Positions 8,157 through 16,603 of a stretch of DNA of 64,000 nucleotides are shown here, piece by piece. The notes under the pieces are model-generated. The model saw only the letters and a program-made list of their open reading frames with translations, had not been told where the DNA came from and made no database searches. The DNA is from Streptomyces sp. BHT-5-2 (GTDB taxonomy: Bacteria > Actinomycetota > Actinomycetes > Streptomycetales > Streptomycetaceae). Within the stretch, counting starts at the first letter, position 1. The number at the start of each line of letters is the position of its first letter. The stretch covers positions 2,480,001-2,544,000 of the forward strand of contig NZ_CP081497.1 of NCBI RefSeq assembly GCF_019774615.1. The letters run 5' to 3'. A program made the position numbers and the translations under genes.

Positions 8157-9359
8157 TCAACCCGTGGGGGCTGGTTGGGGTTGGTAGAAGGTGCCGTCGC
8201 GGAGCATGGCGAAGAGCACGTCGGCTCGTCGTCTGGCGAGGCAGAGGAGGGCTTGGGTGTGGTGTTTTCCCTGGGCGATCTTCTTGTCGTAGTAGGCCCT
8301 GGAGACGGGGTCGGCCAGGGCGGCGAACGCGGAGAGGAAGAAGGCGCGTTTGAGCTGTTTGTTTCCTCTGCGCGATGGCTGTTCGCCGCGGATGGAGGAC
8401 CCGGAACTGCGGGTTGCCGGGGCGAGGCCGGCGTAGGCGGCGAGGTGGGCGGCGCTGGGGAAGCTGCTGGCGTCGCCGATGTCGATGAGGATGCGTGCTC
8501 CGGTCCTGACGCCGATCCCCGGCATGGACGTCAGGACCTTGGAAAGAGGGTGAGCCTCCAGCAGTTCCTCGATCCTTGTGGCGAGGAGTTTGCGCTGGTC
8601 AAGTACCGACTGGAGCGAGCTGGCGAGGCTGGGGACGATCAATGCGGCCGCGGCCGTGCCTGGCACGACCACTGTCTGCTCGTCCAGGGCGGTGAAGATG
8701 TCATCGACGAGCCGTTCCGCCATCCGTGGTGCCTTTGGGCGGATCAGGTTCACCAGCCGACGCCGTCCGGCCTTGCGGACCTGGGCCGGCGAACCGCACT
8801 GGTCGAGCAGCTTGAGCACGGCTGGGTGCTGCATTCGCGGTCCCAGTACCCGTTCCAGCGACGGGTGGATCTGTGTCAGCAGTCCCCGCAGTCTGTTGCT
8901 GATGCGGGTGGCTTCGCCGGCCAGGTCGTCGTCGAAACCCACGATCATTTCCAGCTCGGCTACTGCCTCGTCGGCAAGCTCGACGGCCCGCAGAGTGTGC
9001 GGCATCGACCGGGCCGCGTCCGCGATGATGAAGGCGTCGCGGGCGTCGGTTTTGGCTTCACCGGGGTAGAGGTCGGCGATCCGCCGCATCGTCAGGCCCG
9101 GCAGGTAAGCCACGGGGCAGTCCATGTCGCGGGCCACGGCCAGCGGCAGGGCGCCGATGGAGGCGGGCTGGTCGACGACCACGAGCACGGTGCCGTGCTT
9201 GGCTTTCAGCTTGGCGAACACGTCGCGGAGCTTGGGTTCGCTGTTGGGCAGCCGCTTGTCGAAGGCCTTCCTTCCGGCCGGAGTGACGGCGGTGGCGTGG
9301 TGTTCGCTCTTGCCGACGTCCAGGCCGAGGAAGGCGCCGATCTCACTGACGTCGATCAC
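8157..9359 (-). CDS. IS110-family transposase (DEDD recombinase)
   Basis: A 400-residue protein with the IS110 layout. The N-terminal RuvC-like domain shows FLGLDVGKSEHH (first Asp) and VVVDQPASIG, then GEAKTDARDAFIIADAAR with the later DEDD acidic residues. The C-terminal Tnp20 domain has TSMPGIGVRTGARIL, AYAGLAPATRSSG and the conserved serine region. GTG at 9359 follows AGAGGAC. The reading looks intact, so the element may still be active. It would act with a bridge RNA from its long non-coding end. Confidence 0.92.
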   Translation of the reverse strand: MIDVSEIGAFLGLDVGKSEHHATAVTPAGRKAFDKRLPNSEPKLRDVFAKLKAKHGTVLVVVDQPASIGALPLAVARDMDCPVAYLPGLTMRRIADLYPGEAKTDARDAFIIADAARSMPHTLRAVELADEAVAELEMIVGFDDDLAGEATRISNRLRGLLTQIHPSLERVLGPRMQHPAVLKLLDQCGSPAQVRKAGRRRLVNLIRPKAPRMAERLVDDIFTALDEQTVVVPGTAAAALIVPSLASSLQSVLDQRKLLATRIEELLEAHPLSKVLTSMPGIGVRTGARILIDIGDASSFPSAAHLAAYAGLAPATRSSGSSIRGEQPSRRGNKQLKRAFFLSAFAALADPVSRAYYDKKIAQGKHHTQALLCLARRRADVLFAMLRDGTFYQPQPAPTG

Positions 9360-9595
9360 GTGCGTCCTCTGGTCGTTCCCGCCCGGCCGTCCCACGGCAC
9401 CGATCGCCACATCCACATTACGAAGAGCCTCCCGACCTGCGGACAAGCCGGTGGTCATGCCCCTAATCAGCGGTCTGTCGATGCCTCCGGAGCCGGTGAC
9501 ACCACCCCCCAGGCCATACGTTCGACAGGGGGAGAAAGTCATGCCAACTCCGAAGGCCGGGCGCCCCATTGCGGGGCCACCAAGAAGGTAATGGG
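9360..9595 (-). ncRNA. Predicted bridge-RNA region of the IS110 element
   Basis: IS110-group elements encode a structured bridge RNA in the non-coding end upstream of the transposase that specifies donor and target DNA. Here that end is 236 bases long, on the transposase 5' side, and lacks a credible gene. It contains short complementary pairs such as GGCCCCGC..GCGGGGCC-like stems near 9556-9580. I did not fold it or locate the guide loops; the call rests on position and family knowledge. Confidence 0.4.
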
Positions 9596-9880
9596 GGGGT
9601 ACAGGACGCGGTCCCAACGTATCCGGCCCAGCAGTTCAACTGGCAGGTCGGCGGGGAGAAGGCCAGGCGGGTCACGTCGTAGCCGGCATCGACAACGATC
9701 AGGGCTGGCAGGTCACCAGTGTGCCGCTGCCCAGCCGCCGGCAGCCGCTGGGCGACCTCCCGGACCTGTCCGGCGGTGACAATCTCGTCGTCGCACGGAC
9801 GCAGGCGGACCACGTCAAGCATGACTGTCCACGAAGTCCGCCCAGGCTCCAGGCGGCGACGAAGGGCCACAAAACCTTCG
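9596..9880 (-). pseudogene. Middle fragment of the DDE transposase interrupted by IS110
   Basis: The minus strand reads LEPGRTSWTVMLDVVRLRP, VTAGQVREVAQRLPAAG and LIVVDAGYDVTRLAF. After a frameshift it continues LPVELLGRIRWDRVLY. These are consecutive blocks of a DDE transposase family I know from Streptomyces (catalytic Asp in VVDAGYD). It runs straight into the left end of the IS110 element; the matching KHGQEF block is on the far side. The first half of the gene is missing upstream of about 9880. Confidence 0.7.
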
Positions 9881-9959
9881 TCATCTGCACAACACCGCAC
9901 CAAGTGGGTGGGCACGGCGGAGGGGAGCCGACTGGAGGGGGCAGTCTGGTCTCACGGAA

Positions 9960-10670
9960 TCAGCAGCGATCCAGTAGGCGGGCGAGTTCGGTAATGCTGT
10001 CGGCCGTGTAGTCCCATTCCTGTTGGGCGTACAAATCGGTTTGCTGACGTGGGCCGTGTTCGGTGGGGCGCCGTAGGAATGCGGTGCCGAGCCCCGCACT
10101 GCGGGCATGGGCGAGGTCATCGTTGTGAGCGGCACACATTACGGCTTCCTCGGGAGCGCACCCGAGGAGGGAGCAGGCTCCCAGGTAGACCTCCCTGTCC
10201 GGTTTGTAGTGGTGGAACACATCTGCTCCGATGATGTGGTCCCAGGGCAGCCCGGTGTTCTTGGCGATATCGGTGAGCATGGCCACGCTGCCGTTCGACA
10301 GTGTGCTGATGGTGTATCGATCCTTGAGGCGATGCAGGCCGGCCAGCACATCGGGCCATGGGTGTAATTGGTGCCAGCCGAGGACCAGTACCTCCAGGTC
10401 GTCCGTCGTCAGCCCGTCGATTGCCAGTTGTGTGATCACTTTGCGCAGACTGCTCCGGTGCAGGTCGTCGAGTGTCGTCCAGGGAAGTTCCCCTCGGCGT
10501 ACCCGGTCCATGGACGGCGCGTATTCGGCGCGCCAAGCATCCACCAGTGCACCCCAGTCGGCGTCGACACCGCGGTGCCGCCCGAGACGGCTCGCCGTGT
10601 CGAGCATGCTGGATCGCCAGTCGACGACGGTCCCGAAAGTGTCGAAGAAAATTACTCGGATTTGAGGCAC
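9960..10670 (-). CDS. Type II haloacid dehalogenase (HAD superfamily)
   Basis: A 236-residue HAD hydrolase. Motif I is FFDTFGTVVDW with nucleophile Asp10, motif II is STLSNGS, motif III centres on HYKPD with the conserved Lys, and motif IV is MCAAHNDDLAHARSAGLGTAFL. This arrangement is the L-2-haloacid dehalogenase type, which removes halide from 2-haloalkanoic acids by an aspartyl-ester intermediate. GTG at 10670 follows GGAGGA seven bases upstream. It is the last gene of an apparent operon with an FlK-like thioesterase, an acyl-CoA dehydrogenase and an MFS exporter, suggesting organohalogen handling. Other HAD substrates remain possible. Confidence 0.85.
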   Translation of the reverse strand: MPQIRVIFFDTFGTVVDWRSSMLDTASRLGRHRGVDADWGALVDAWRAEYAPSMDRVRRGELPWTTLDDLHRSSLRKVITQLAIDGLTTDDLEVLVLGWHQLHPWPDVLAGLHRLKDRYTISTLSNGSVAMLTDIAKNTGLPWDHIIGADVFHHYKPDREVYLGACSLLGCAPEEAVMCAAHNDDLAHARSAGLGTAFLRRPTEHGPRQQTDLYAQQEWDYTADSITELARLLDRC

Positions 10671-10844
10671 CAGTACATCCTCCGCCGTTCCGATCACGTT
10701 TTCGGACGGCACGCAGAGTACTTGACTGGTCCAATTCGTCAAGGGAAAGCATACGGAAACAGGTCATCTGCAGTGGTCCAGACGAACAGGCTGGGCGCGC
10801 CGTGGTTTCGGAGCGCCCAGCCCGAGGTTGGAGGGACAATGTGG

Positions 10845-11342
10845 TCAGTGCAGTCCTGATTCCCGGATGCTCTGCTCCACTTCGTCCATGCCCGGCACGT
10901 GACAAGCCGCAGCCTTGTCATCGAGACGGCTGCGAAATCTCTCAAGGCTGATCACGGTGCGTTGGTGTTCACCGGAGCCAATGAGGTCCATGTCATCATG
11001 CGCCTCGACGTTCCAGGTGACCCGGGACCTCTCGATTTTCATGCAGGTGGCCACCACTGTCACGGTCATGCCGGGCAGGGTTGCCGCGCAGTGACTCACC
11101 TCAATTCCCGTACCCAGACTCCCTTCTCCGTCTTGCAGGTGCGGTCGCAGAGCATCCAAACAGGCCCATTCCATGAGGCCCACCATGAACCCGGTGGCGA
11201 ACACCGGAGGTACGGCTAGAAACTCCCTGGACTCCGGATAAAGGAACGGAACGGTTTTCTGGAGAGGGACCTGAAATTTCAGCTCGTGCCTGGCGCCGGG
11301 CTGGAGTGTGGAGAGCAAGGTGCTCCTCCGTGGTCGTTGCAC
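10845..11342 (-). CDS. FlK-like (fluoroacetyl-CoA) thioesterase, hotdog fold
   Basis: A 165-residue hotdog-fold protein strikingly like FlK, which hydrolyses fluoroacetyl-CoA in Streptomyces cattleya. The PESxEF..FATGFMVGLMEWAC core and SLGT..VSHCAAT follow the FlK pattern. The three catalytic residues of FlK (Thr42, Glu50, His76, from memory) match Thr50, Glu58 and His84 here with a constant offset of eight. The C-terminal half (NVEAHDDMDLIGSGEH) is also conserved. It has about 20 extra C-terminal residues. It sits between an acyl-CoA dehydrogenase and a haloacid dehalogenase, so a detoxification role is plausible. Real substrate preference for fluoroacetyl-CoA is inference. Confidence 0.85.
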   Translation of the reverse strand: MQRPRRSTLLSTLQPGARHELKFQVPLQKTVPFLYPESREFLAVPPVFATGFMVGLMEWACLDALRPHLQDGEGSLGTGIEVSHCAATLPGMTVTVVATCMKIERSRVTWNVEAHDDMDLIGSGEHQRTVISLERFRSRLDDKAAACHVPGMDEVEQSIRESGLH

Positions 11343-11381
11343 ATCTCGGACAGGGGGGTGGCAGGCGGTCGGTAGGACCGG

Positions 11382-12560
11382 TCAGCACGGAGCCGGCGCG
11401 GCGTCACTCGGGTACCACGGTGCGCTGTAGCGTCCGAGGGCCACATCCGCGATCCGCTTGCGTTGCACGTCGGATGTGCCCGCGGGGGCCAGAGTGAGTA
11501 GTGCGTCGCGCAGGTGCCGGTCCATGCGGAACGAACTGAGACCTCCGCGTGCTCCCAGGACGGCGTTTCCGTGCCGGGCAGCGGTCACCGCGTTCTCGGT
11601 CGCGGTGAGTTTCGCGATCAGCAACCACTCGTCAGCGGCCTGTCCGTGATCGAGCAAGTCCGCGGCCTGGTAGGCACTGATGCGGGAAAGTTGAAGATCG
11701 GTGTAAATGTCCGCGATGCGAGCCCGCACGCTGTCGAGGGCTGCCAGCGGCTTGCCGTACATCTGCCGCTGGTCTGCGTATGCGGTGACGTCTTCCAGTA
11801 CCGCCTGGTGGATGCCGAGGGCCACGGCAGTGAGATTGGGTTTGCCGGCCTCCGTGATCGAACGGTGGCCGACCTCAAGCCCGTTGCCTTGGCCGCCGAC
11901 AACGGCTGAGGCTGGGATTCGGCAGTCCTCGAAGACGACCTCGCCGAGATTGAACCCCTTGAGGCCGGTGATGTCATGCGTGACACCGGCCCGACAACCG
12001 GGCGTATCCGCATCAACGAGGAAAGCGGTCAGTGAGTCCCGGCGGCCCGAATCCGAGGTCTTCGCCACGACTCCGTGGACGTGGGCGACGTGAGAGTTGG
12101 CTATGAACCATTTCCTGCCGTTGAGCACGTATTCGTCGCCTTCACGACGTGCGGTGGTACCCATGCCCAGTACGTGGGAACCGGATTCAGGCTCGGTGAT
12201 GCAAATCGATGCAATGCGCCGGCCCTCGGCAAGATCTGGAAGATATCGTTCTTTCTGCTCCGGGGAACCGTAGTTGACGATCATGGCCACGCCGAGTTGC
12301 GCGGACTGTAACGCAGCTCCGGCTGCTGCCGAGACCCGGCTCACCTCCTCGATGGAGATGAGTCTGGCCAGATGGCCCAAGTCCATTCCGCCGTGTTCCC
12401 GCGGGATAGCCAGCCCGTGCCATCCTGTCGCAGCCAGCAACTCGACGACACCATGGTGTATTTGCGATCCCTCGATTTCTTCGGCCAAGGGACGGATCTT
12501 GTTCTCGCAGAAGTCACGGAAGTTCGTTCGCAGTTCCGTGGCTCGGTCTAAAATCTGCAC
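11382..12560 (-). CDS. Acyl-CoA dehydrogenase
   Basis: A 392-residue flavoprotein with the three-part ACAD layout: N-terminal helices to about residue 115, a beta domain with CITEPESGSHVLGMGTTARR and YVLNGRKWFIANS (FAD/substrate contacts), and a C-terminal helical domain with RQMYGKPLAALDSVRARIAD and GARGGLSSFRMDRHLRDA. It oxidises acyl-CoA to enoyl-CoA and passes electrons to ETF. GTG at 12560 has AGGAGGAAG upstream. It lies 39 bases before the FlK-like gene and 97 bases after the MFS gene, so it probably shares their transcript. The acyl substrate is not predictable. Confidence 0.9.
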   Translation of the reverse strand: MQILDRATELRTNFRDFCENKIRPLAEEIEGSQIHHGVVELLAATGWHGLAIPREHGGMDLGHLARLISIEEVSRVSAAAGAALQSAQLGVAMIVNYGSPEQKERYLPDLAEGRRIASICITEPESGSHVLGMGTTARREGDEYVLNGRKWFIANSHVAHVHGVVAKTSDSGRRDSLTAFLVDADTPGCRAGVTHDITGLKGFNLGEVVFEDCRIPASAVVGGQGNGLEVGHRSITEAGKPNLTAVALGIHQAVLEDVTAYADQRQMYGKPLAALDSVRARIADIYTDLQLSRISAYQAADLLDHGQAADEWLLIAKLTATENAVTAARHGNAVLGARGGLSSFRMDRHLRDALLTLAPAGTSDVQRKRIADVALGRYSAPWYPSDAAPAPC

Positions 12561-12657
12561 GGTCTTCCTCCTGGTTGTGGCGTTGGTGGATATGACGTCC
12601 TTGCAGGGGGTGTGTGCCGCTTCCGCGCTACACGCGGTCACATTGCGCCGACCCAGG

Positions 12658-13866
12658 TCACTGGGGCTTGCGGGCACTTCGAGAGAAGGTGGTGGTTGTT
12701 GCGAGTGCCGTCGCCCCGATGGCAGCCACGAAAGCGGCGCAGGCAGTGAAGAGACCGGCTTCCTCGGCGATGGCACCAACTGCAAGGACTGGTACGGCGG
12801 TTGCTACGTAGGCCCCCACGTAGTAAGCGGAAATCATCCGCCCCTTGTCGGCAGCCGGTGCCGTCTCGCTGACCAGCGTGAGGCTTCCGCGGAAGGCCAA
12901 GCCCTGACCGAGTCCGGTGACCGCGGTGGCTCCCGCGAACACCGCCGGTGAATGCCAGGACAGCGCGGGAAGTAGCAACAACAGACCGGCTGTCAGCAGC
13001 CACAGCCCTTCGCGCTGCGCGCGGTGAGCTGGGCGGGCATGCAGGGCCACCTGCGCCACCGCCGATACGCCGAGCATCAATACGACCGTGAGCGAACCGA
13101 CCAACACCGAGGCACCCAGGTACTCGCGTGCCACGGTGGGCGCCAACGCCGAGTACAGGCCGTTCACCGCATAGGCACAACAGACGGCGAGCGCCGGCCG
13201 CACGAACTGACGGCGCAGGCTGTGTGGCACCCCGATCCGGGGCTGCCATGGAACGGGACGGCGCCGGCATCCGGTCTCGGGCACCCGCACGACGGCGATC
13301 AGCGCGATGACGAGCAGTACGAGGTAGCCGAGGTAGACGGTGTGTAGGGGGAATGGCGCCCAGCGTGCGGCAAGCCCTCCCAGGAGGGGGCCGGCGGCAA
13401 GACCTCCGGAGGTGGCAACCGAGCTGGCGAGCGCGCCGTGAGCCGGGTTCGGGTGCAGGTCTCGCAGGGCAGAGGTGACGGCTCCTGCGCACAGGCCCAC
13501 TCCGAGCCCGGTCAGTAGACGCGCCACGTTGAGCTCCAGGACGTTGGTCGCGAACTCGAAGACCAACGCGGAGGCGAAGACGAACAGGGCGGCCACCAGG
13601 GCGACTGGGCGGCGCCCTACGTAGTCCGAGAGGTGCCCACCGAAGACCAGGGCCGCCAGCACGCCCACGACGTAGCTGGCGAAGACCACCGTCATGGTGA
13701 AGGTGGAGGTGTGCCACTCGGCGCGGTACAAGTCGTAGAGCGGCGTGGGCACGGTACTGCCGAGGAGTACCACGAACATGGCGTACACCAGCCACGAGAA
13801 GTGGCCTCGCCACTTGTCTGGCGCCGATGCCGTTAACTCGGCCTCAGCGCTACCCAGCGCCGTCAT
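12658..13866 (-). CDS. MFS exporter
   Basis: A 402-residue major facilitator protein with twelve predicted helices. The loop 2-3 signature GGHLSDYVGRRPVAL and the PTPLYDLYRAEW motif in helix 1 are typical of drug-exporter-like MFS proteins. ATG at 13866 follows CAGGAG. Codon 11 is TTA (13834-13836), a rare leucine codon in Streptomyces that makes translation depend on the bldA tRNA and hence late in growth. It is the first gene of the minus-strand dehalogenase operon and is divergent from the ABATE/CGNR gene, which with the repeats between them suggests its control. Confidence 0.9.
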   Translation of the reverse strand: MTALGSAEAELTASAPDKWRGHFSWLVYAMFVVLLGSTVPTPLYDLYRAEWHTSTFTMTVVFASYVVGVLAALVFGGHLSDYVGRRPVALVAALFVFASALVFEFATNVLELNVARLLTGLGVGLCAGAVTSALRDLHPNPAHGALASSVATSGGLAAGPLLGGLAARWAPFPLHTVYLGYLVLLVIALIAVVRVPETGCRRRPVPWQPRIGVPHSLRRQFVRPALAVCCAYAVNGLYSALAPTVAREYLGASVLVGSLTVVLMLGVSAVAQVALHARPAHRAQREGLWLLTAGLLLLLPALSWHSPAVFAGATAVTGLGQGLAFRGSLTLVSETAPAADKGRMISAYYVGAYVATAVPVLAVGAIAEEAGLFTACAAFVAAIGATALATTTTFSRSARKPQ

Positions 13867-13894
13867 TGGTTCTCCTGTCCCCGCTTGATCCGGT

Positions 13895-13966
13895 CACGTG
13901 GAACCTATTTGACTGGTTCCACGTGCCTCCGACGGTAGCAACTCCGGAACCAGTTAGGCTGGTTGG
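13895..13966. promoter_or_regulatory. Two operator-like repeats, GGAACC-N9-GGTT
   Basis: In the divergent gap CACGTGGAACC (13895-13905) and GGTTCCACGTG (13915-13925) form a perfect 11-bp inverted repeat around TATTTGACT. A second site, GGAACC at 13946-13951 and GGTT at 13961-13964, has the same spacing and a similar middle (AGTTAGGCT). The sites are 46 bp apart. TTGACT in the first spacer could be a -35 box for the rightward gene. The arrangement suggests a regulator controlling both directions, most simply the adjacent ABATE/CGNR protein or an unlinked one. Confidence 0.6.
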
Positions 13967-14016
13967 CGGTAACGAGGTGAGGAGGATCACCGTTCAGTCG
14001 CGTGAAGGGGTGCACC

Positions 14017-14574
14017 ATGGATCCACTCTCGTTCTCCTTCCGCTCCGACCGTCTTTGTCTCGACTTTGCAGCGACCCTGGGTCGTCGCGGAGTCAGCGAC
14101 ATCGAACGGCTGCGGAGTGCGGATGAATTGTCCCGGTGGTGCGTGAAGGCCGGGCTGCTGCCCGAACTGCCGGCCGCCGACCAGAACCACTTGGCGCAGG
14201 CCAGAATCCTGCGGGAGGCGGTCTACCGCTCTGTCCAACACGCACGGAGCGGCCGCGAATGCATGCCGCAGGACATCGAGGAGATCAACACCTGGGCTGT
14301 GCTTCCCCCCGCCCCATTGCGCCTGCGCCGTGACGGTCGTGCGACGGAACCCGTCGGCAGCGAATCGGTGGCTCACGCATTCGCTTCAGTGGCCCGAGAT
14401 GCAGTCGATCTGCTGACCGGCGCCGAACTCGAACGTATCGGGGAGTGCCAAGGGGAAGCGTGCAGCGTCTTGTTCGTCGACCGCTCCCGTACTGTTCGGC
14501 GACGGTGGTGTTCGATGAACCACTGCGGAAACAAGGCGAAGAAGAAGACCTACCGCGGTCACTCGCACGGATAG
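14017..14574 (+). CDS. ABATE/CGNR zinc-finger regulator
   Basis: A 185-residue protein. The N-terminal ABATE domain (LCLDFAATLG, then DELSRWCVKAGLLP) is followed by a C-terminal CGNR zinc finger: ECQGEACSVLFVDRSRTVRRRWCSMNHCGNKAKKKTYR, with the four cysteines and the CGNR motif. These proteins are putative ligand-responsive transcription regulators. ATG at 14017 has GAAGGGG seven bases upstream; a GTG at 14002 is an alternative. It is divergent from the MFS exporter and is the likely regulator of the dehalogenase operon. Confidence 0.85.
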   Translation: MDPLSFSFRSDRLCLDFAATLGRRGVSDIERLRSADELSRWCVKAGLLPELPAADQNHLAQARILREAVYRSVQHARSGRECMPQDIEEINTWAVLPPAPLRLRRDGRATEPVGSESVAHAFASVARDAVDLLTGAELERIGECQGEACSVLFVDRSRTVRRRWCSMNHCGNKAKKKTYRGHSHG

Positions 14575-14836
14575 CGACAAGGCCGTCACGCTTCGTTTCC
14601 CACCCGCGTTGCTCCAGGGACAAGCGGCTGCGCAAGGCCGCCGAGCTCATCCGCCACGTCACCCGCACACTGGCCCGCGACACCACGCTGTGGAGCGACG
14701 ACGAAGGAGACCTTCAAGGGGCAACTCGACCTCGAACGCCACTGTTCAGCGCCGCCGAATCACCTGGCCAGTCGACCGATCTGCGCTTTGGGCGGGCCGG
14801 ACCGCTATTGGTTCGGCAGCGTAGCCAGCCGTGTGT

Positions 14837-15265
14837 TCAGTCGATACAGAACTCGTTGCCCTCGATGTCCAGCATAGGGATGCACGAATCACTACCGTCA
14901 TACAGCGTTTGCACGTGTACCGCGCCGAGCGGGATCAGTCGTGCGCATTCGGCCTCGAGTGCGGCGAGGCGTTCCTCACCCACGAGTCCGGTGCCGACCC
15001 GCACATCAAGATGCACCCGGTTCTTGACGGCCTTCCCTTCGGGGACGCGCTGGAAGTACAGTCGCGGGCCCACACCTGAAGGATCAATGCAGGCGAACCA
15101 CGAATCCCGCTGCTCAGATGGCTGCGAACGCTTGAAATCATCCCAAGTGGCAAACCCCGCTGGTGGCGGCGGTACGACGTACCCCAACACCTCGCACCAG
15201 AAGCGGGCGAGGCGCTCGGGTTCCGCGCAGTCAAAGGTGACTTGGAACTTCCTGATCGCCGACAT
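14837..15265 (-). CDS. VOC/glyoxalase-like protein
   Basis: A 142-residue protein of the vicinal-oxygen-chelate superfamily: FQVTFDCAEPERLARFWCEVLGY in the first beta-alpha-beta module and NRVHLDVRV...MLDIEGNEFCID in the second, the usual Glyoxalase_6 layout. Metal ligands of the glyoxalase type are only partly visible (the second-module HLDV histidine and terminal Glu), so an enzyme or a binding/resistance protein are both possible. The gene stands alone between remnants. Confidence 0.8.
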   Translation of the reverse strand: MSAIRKFQVTFDCAEPERLARFWCEVLGYVVPPPPAGFATWDDFKRSQPSEQRDSWFACIDPSGVGPRLYFQRVPEGKAVKNRVHLDVRVGTGLVGEERLAALEAECARLIPLGAVHVQTLYDGSDSCIPMLDIEGNEFCID

Positions 15266-15453
15266 CGGTGCACCGTACCAAGGGGACTTGGGACTCTGCC
15301 GCTCATTTCCCCAGAAGGATCCGCCCGCAACCCCGGCGCGCCCTGGGCCACCTCGGACACCGAATGATCAAACCGGACGGTCCACGGGAACGACGCGACC
15401 CCGACGGTGGAGCCAACAGGTGGTCCCCAGGACCCAGCCCTGACCAACCGCCT

Positions 15454-16146
15454 TCACGCGAAGGAACGGAATGCCCCCGTGCTGCCTTCCGTTTCCTGGT
15501 GGCTCGGTCCGGCCGCGTATGCCAGCGGAGGTGCGATTGCCTGGGCGTCCGCTCGCTCACCGACCCACAGGGCGATGAACAGCGCGGCAGTCGCTTCCAG
15601 GAGTACCGCACGTTCGAGACCGCCGCCGGCCACGGGTTCACAACCCACGTCCCGCACCAACTCACGCACACGCGCGAGTGCCGTCTCGTCGTCCCCGCAG
15701 ACCGGAACAGCCAGTGGTCGCCCGTCGAAGACGGGAGGCCGCATGCGCCACACGTCCTCGTGGCAGAGGTTGAATGCCTTGACCACCTGGGCTGCGGGTG
15801 CCGCCGCGGCAAGTTGCTGCGCGGCTGAGGGGCCTCCTTGCGTCAGCAGCCGGAAGCCCGGTCCGACCGGGTTGGAGCAGTCGAGCAGCACCTTTCCTTC
15901 CAGGGCGGTGTGCAGGTCCCGTGCCACGTCTGCTCCCGCCCCGAAGGGCAGTGCGGCCAGCACCACCTGGCCGGACTCGGCCGCCGCGTGCAGACTGGCA
16001 GGCTTCGCGCTGCCTCCGATGCGCGTCGCGAGCCGCTCCGCTTTGTGCGCGTCCCGTCCCCCGATAATCACCTCGTGCCCGGCCCGCACCCAGTGGGTGG
16101 CGAGCGCATCGGCCATGTTGCCTGTTCCCAGTACACCGATTCTCAT
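15454..16146 (-). CDS. F420/NADP-reductase-like oxidoreductase
   Basis: A 230-residue Rossmann protein: MRIGVLGTGNMADALATHW carries GxGxxA/G, followed by IIGGRDAHKAERLA, VVLAALPFG, and VKAFNLCHEDV, which match NADPH-dependent F420 reductase/ProC-like proteins. It probably transfers hydride between NADP(H) and F420 or another acceptor. I chose ATG 16146 over the preceding GTG 16149; GAGAGGG lies 8 or 5 bases upstream respectively. It is divergent from an HxlR regulator 74 bases away, a common pairing in which the regulator represses the oxidoreductase. Confidence 0.85.
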   Translation of the reverse strand: MRIGVLGTGNMADALATHWVRAGHEVIIGGRDAHKAERLATRIGGSAKPASLHAAAESGQVVLAALPFGAGADVARDLHTALEGKVLLDCSNPVGPGFRLLTQGGPSAAQQLAAAAPAAQVVKAFNLCHEDVWRMRPPVFDGRPLAVPVCGDDETALARVRELVRDVGCEPVAGGGLERAVLLEATAALFIALWVGERADAQAIAPPLAYAAGPSHQETEGSTGAFRSFA

Positions 16147-16220
16147 CACGTGGTCCCTCTCCGTGCCTGCTTCGACCGTTCACACCGACGCTAGACGGCC
16201 GGTCGGGCACCATTTGGTAC

Positions 16221-16598
16221 GTGACGACCGACGCCTTCCTCGCCGACTGCCGTGCCCGCCTCGCCTTCGACCTGCTCTCCAACACCTGGAATGCCGTGGT
16301 GCTCTGGGCGCTGCGCGACGGCCCCAGGCGCCCGGCCGAACTACGGGAGCGGATCGGGGGCATCAGCTCCAAGGTCCTCACCGAGACCCTGCGCCGGCTG
16401 CAGTTCAACGGACTGGTCGACCGGCAGGCACACCCCGACACACCATCACGGGTCGAGTACCAACTCACGGCTCTGGGCCGGACCTTGCTGGCGCCCATCG
16501 ACGCCGTCGGCGCATGGGCCTTCGAGCACGGCGATGAGGTTATGGCAGCCCAGGAGGCAGCATGCCCTTCCGCCCCGCAGTCCCCTCCTCCTCGCTAG
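16221..16598 (+). CDS. HxlR-family regulator
   Basis: A 125-residue winged-helix protein: FDLLSNTWNAVVLWALRDGPRRPAELRERIGGISSKVLTETLRRLQFNGLVDRQ is the HxlR domain. It lacks the N-terminal cysteine of the aldehyde-sensing HxlR members in its usual place but has one at residue 10. GTG at 16221 is the only good start. Its divergent neighbour (reductase at 15454-16146) is the expected target. The gene ends six bases before the IS relic. Confidence 0.88.
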   Translation: MTTDAFLADCRARLAFDLLSNTWNAVVLWALRDGPRRPAELRERIGGISSKVLTETLRRLQFNGLVDRQAHPDTPSRVEYQLTALGRTLLAPIDAVGAWAFEHGDEVMAAQEAACPSAPQSPPPR

Positions 16599-16603
16599 AC
16601 CGA

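Larger units (their letters stand above)
8136..9595 (-). mobile_element. IS110-family insertion sequence
   Basis: The element consists of the transposase gene plus about 236 bases of non-coding left end and about 20 bases of right end. I set the boundaries from the interrupted host transposase: its reading stops at a C-run near 9596 and resumes at a C-run near 8135. No terminal inverted repeats are apparent, as expected for IS110. Boundaries are accurate only to a few bases because both edges lie in homopolymer C/G runs. Confidence 0.7.

Noticed and set aside
8157..9617. Upstream extension of the IS110 transposase to 9617
   Set aside because: The extension lies in the non-coding end expected for IS110; GTG 9359 has a ribosome site and begins the conserved domain.
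14580..14830. Possible transposase tail (FKGQLDLERH-like in one frame)
   Set aside because: Match is very short and needs a frameshift; not enough to name a feature.
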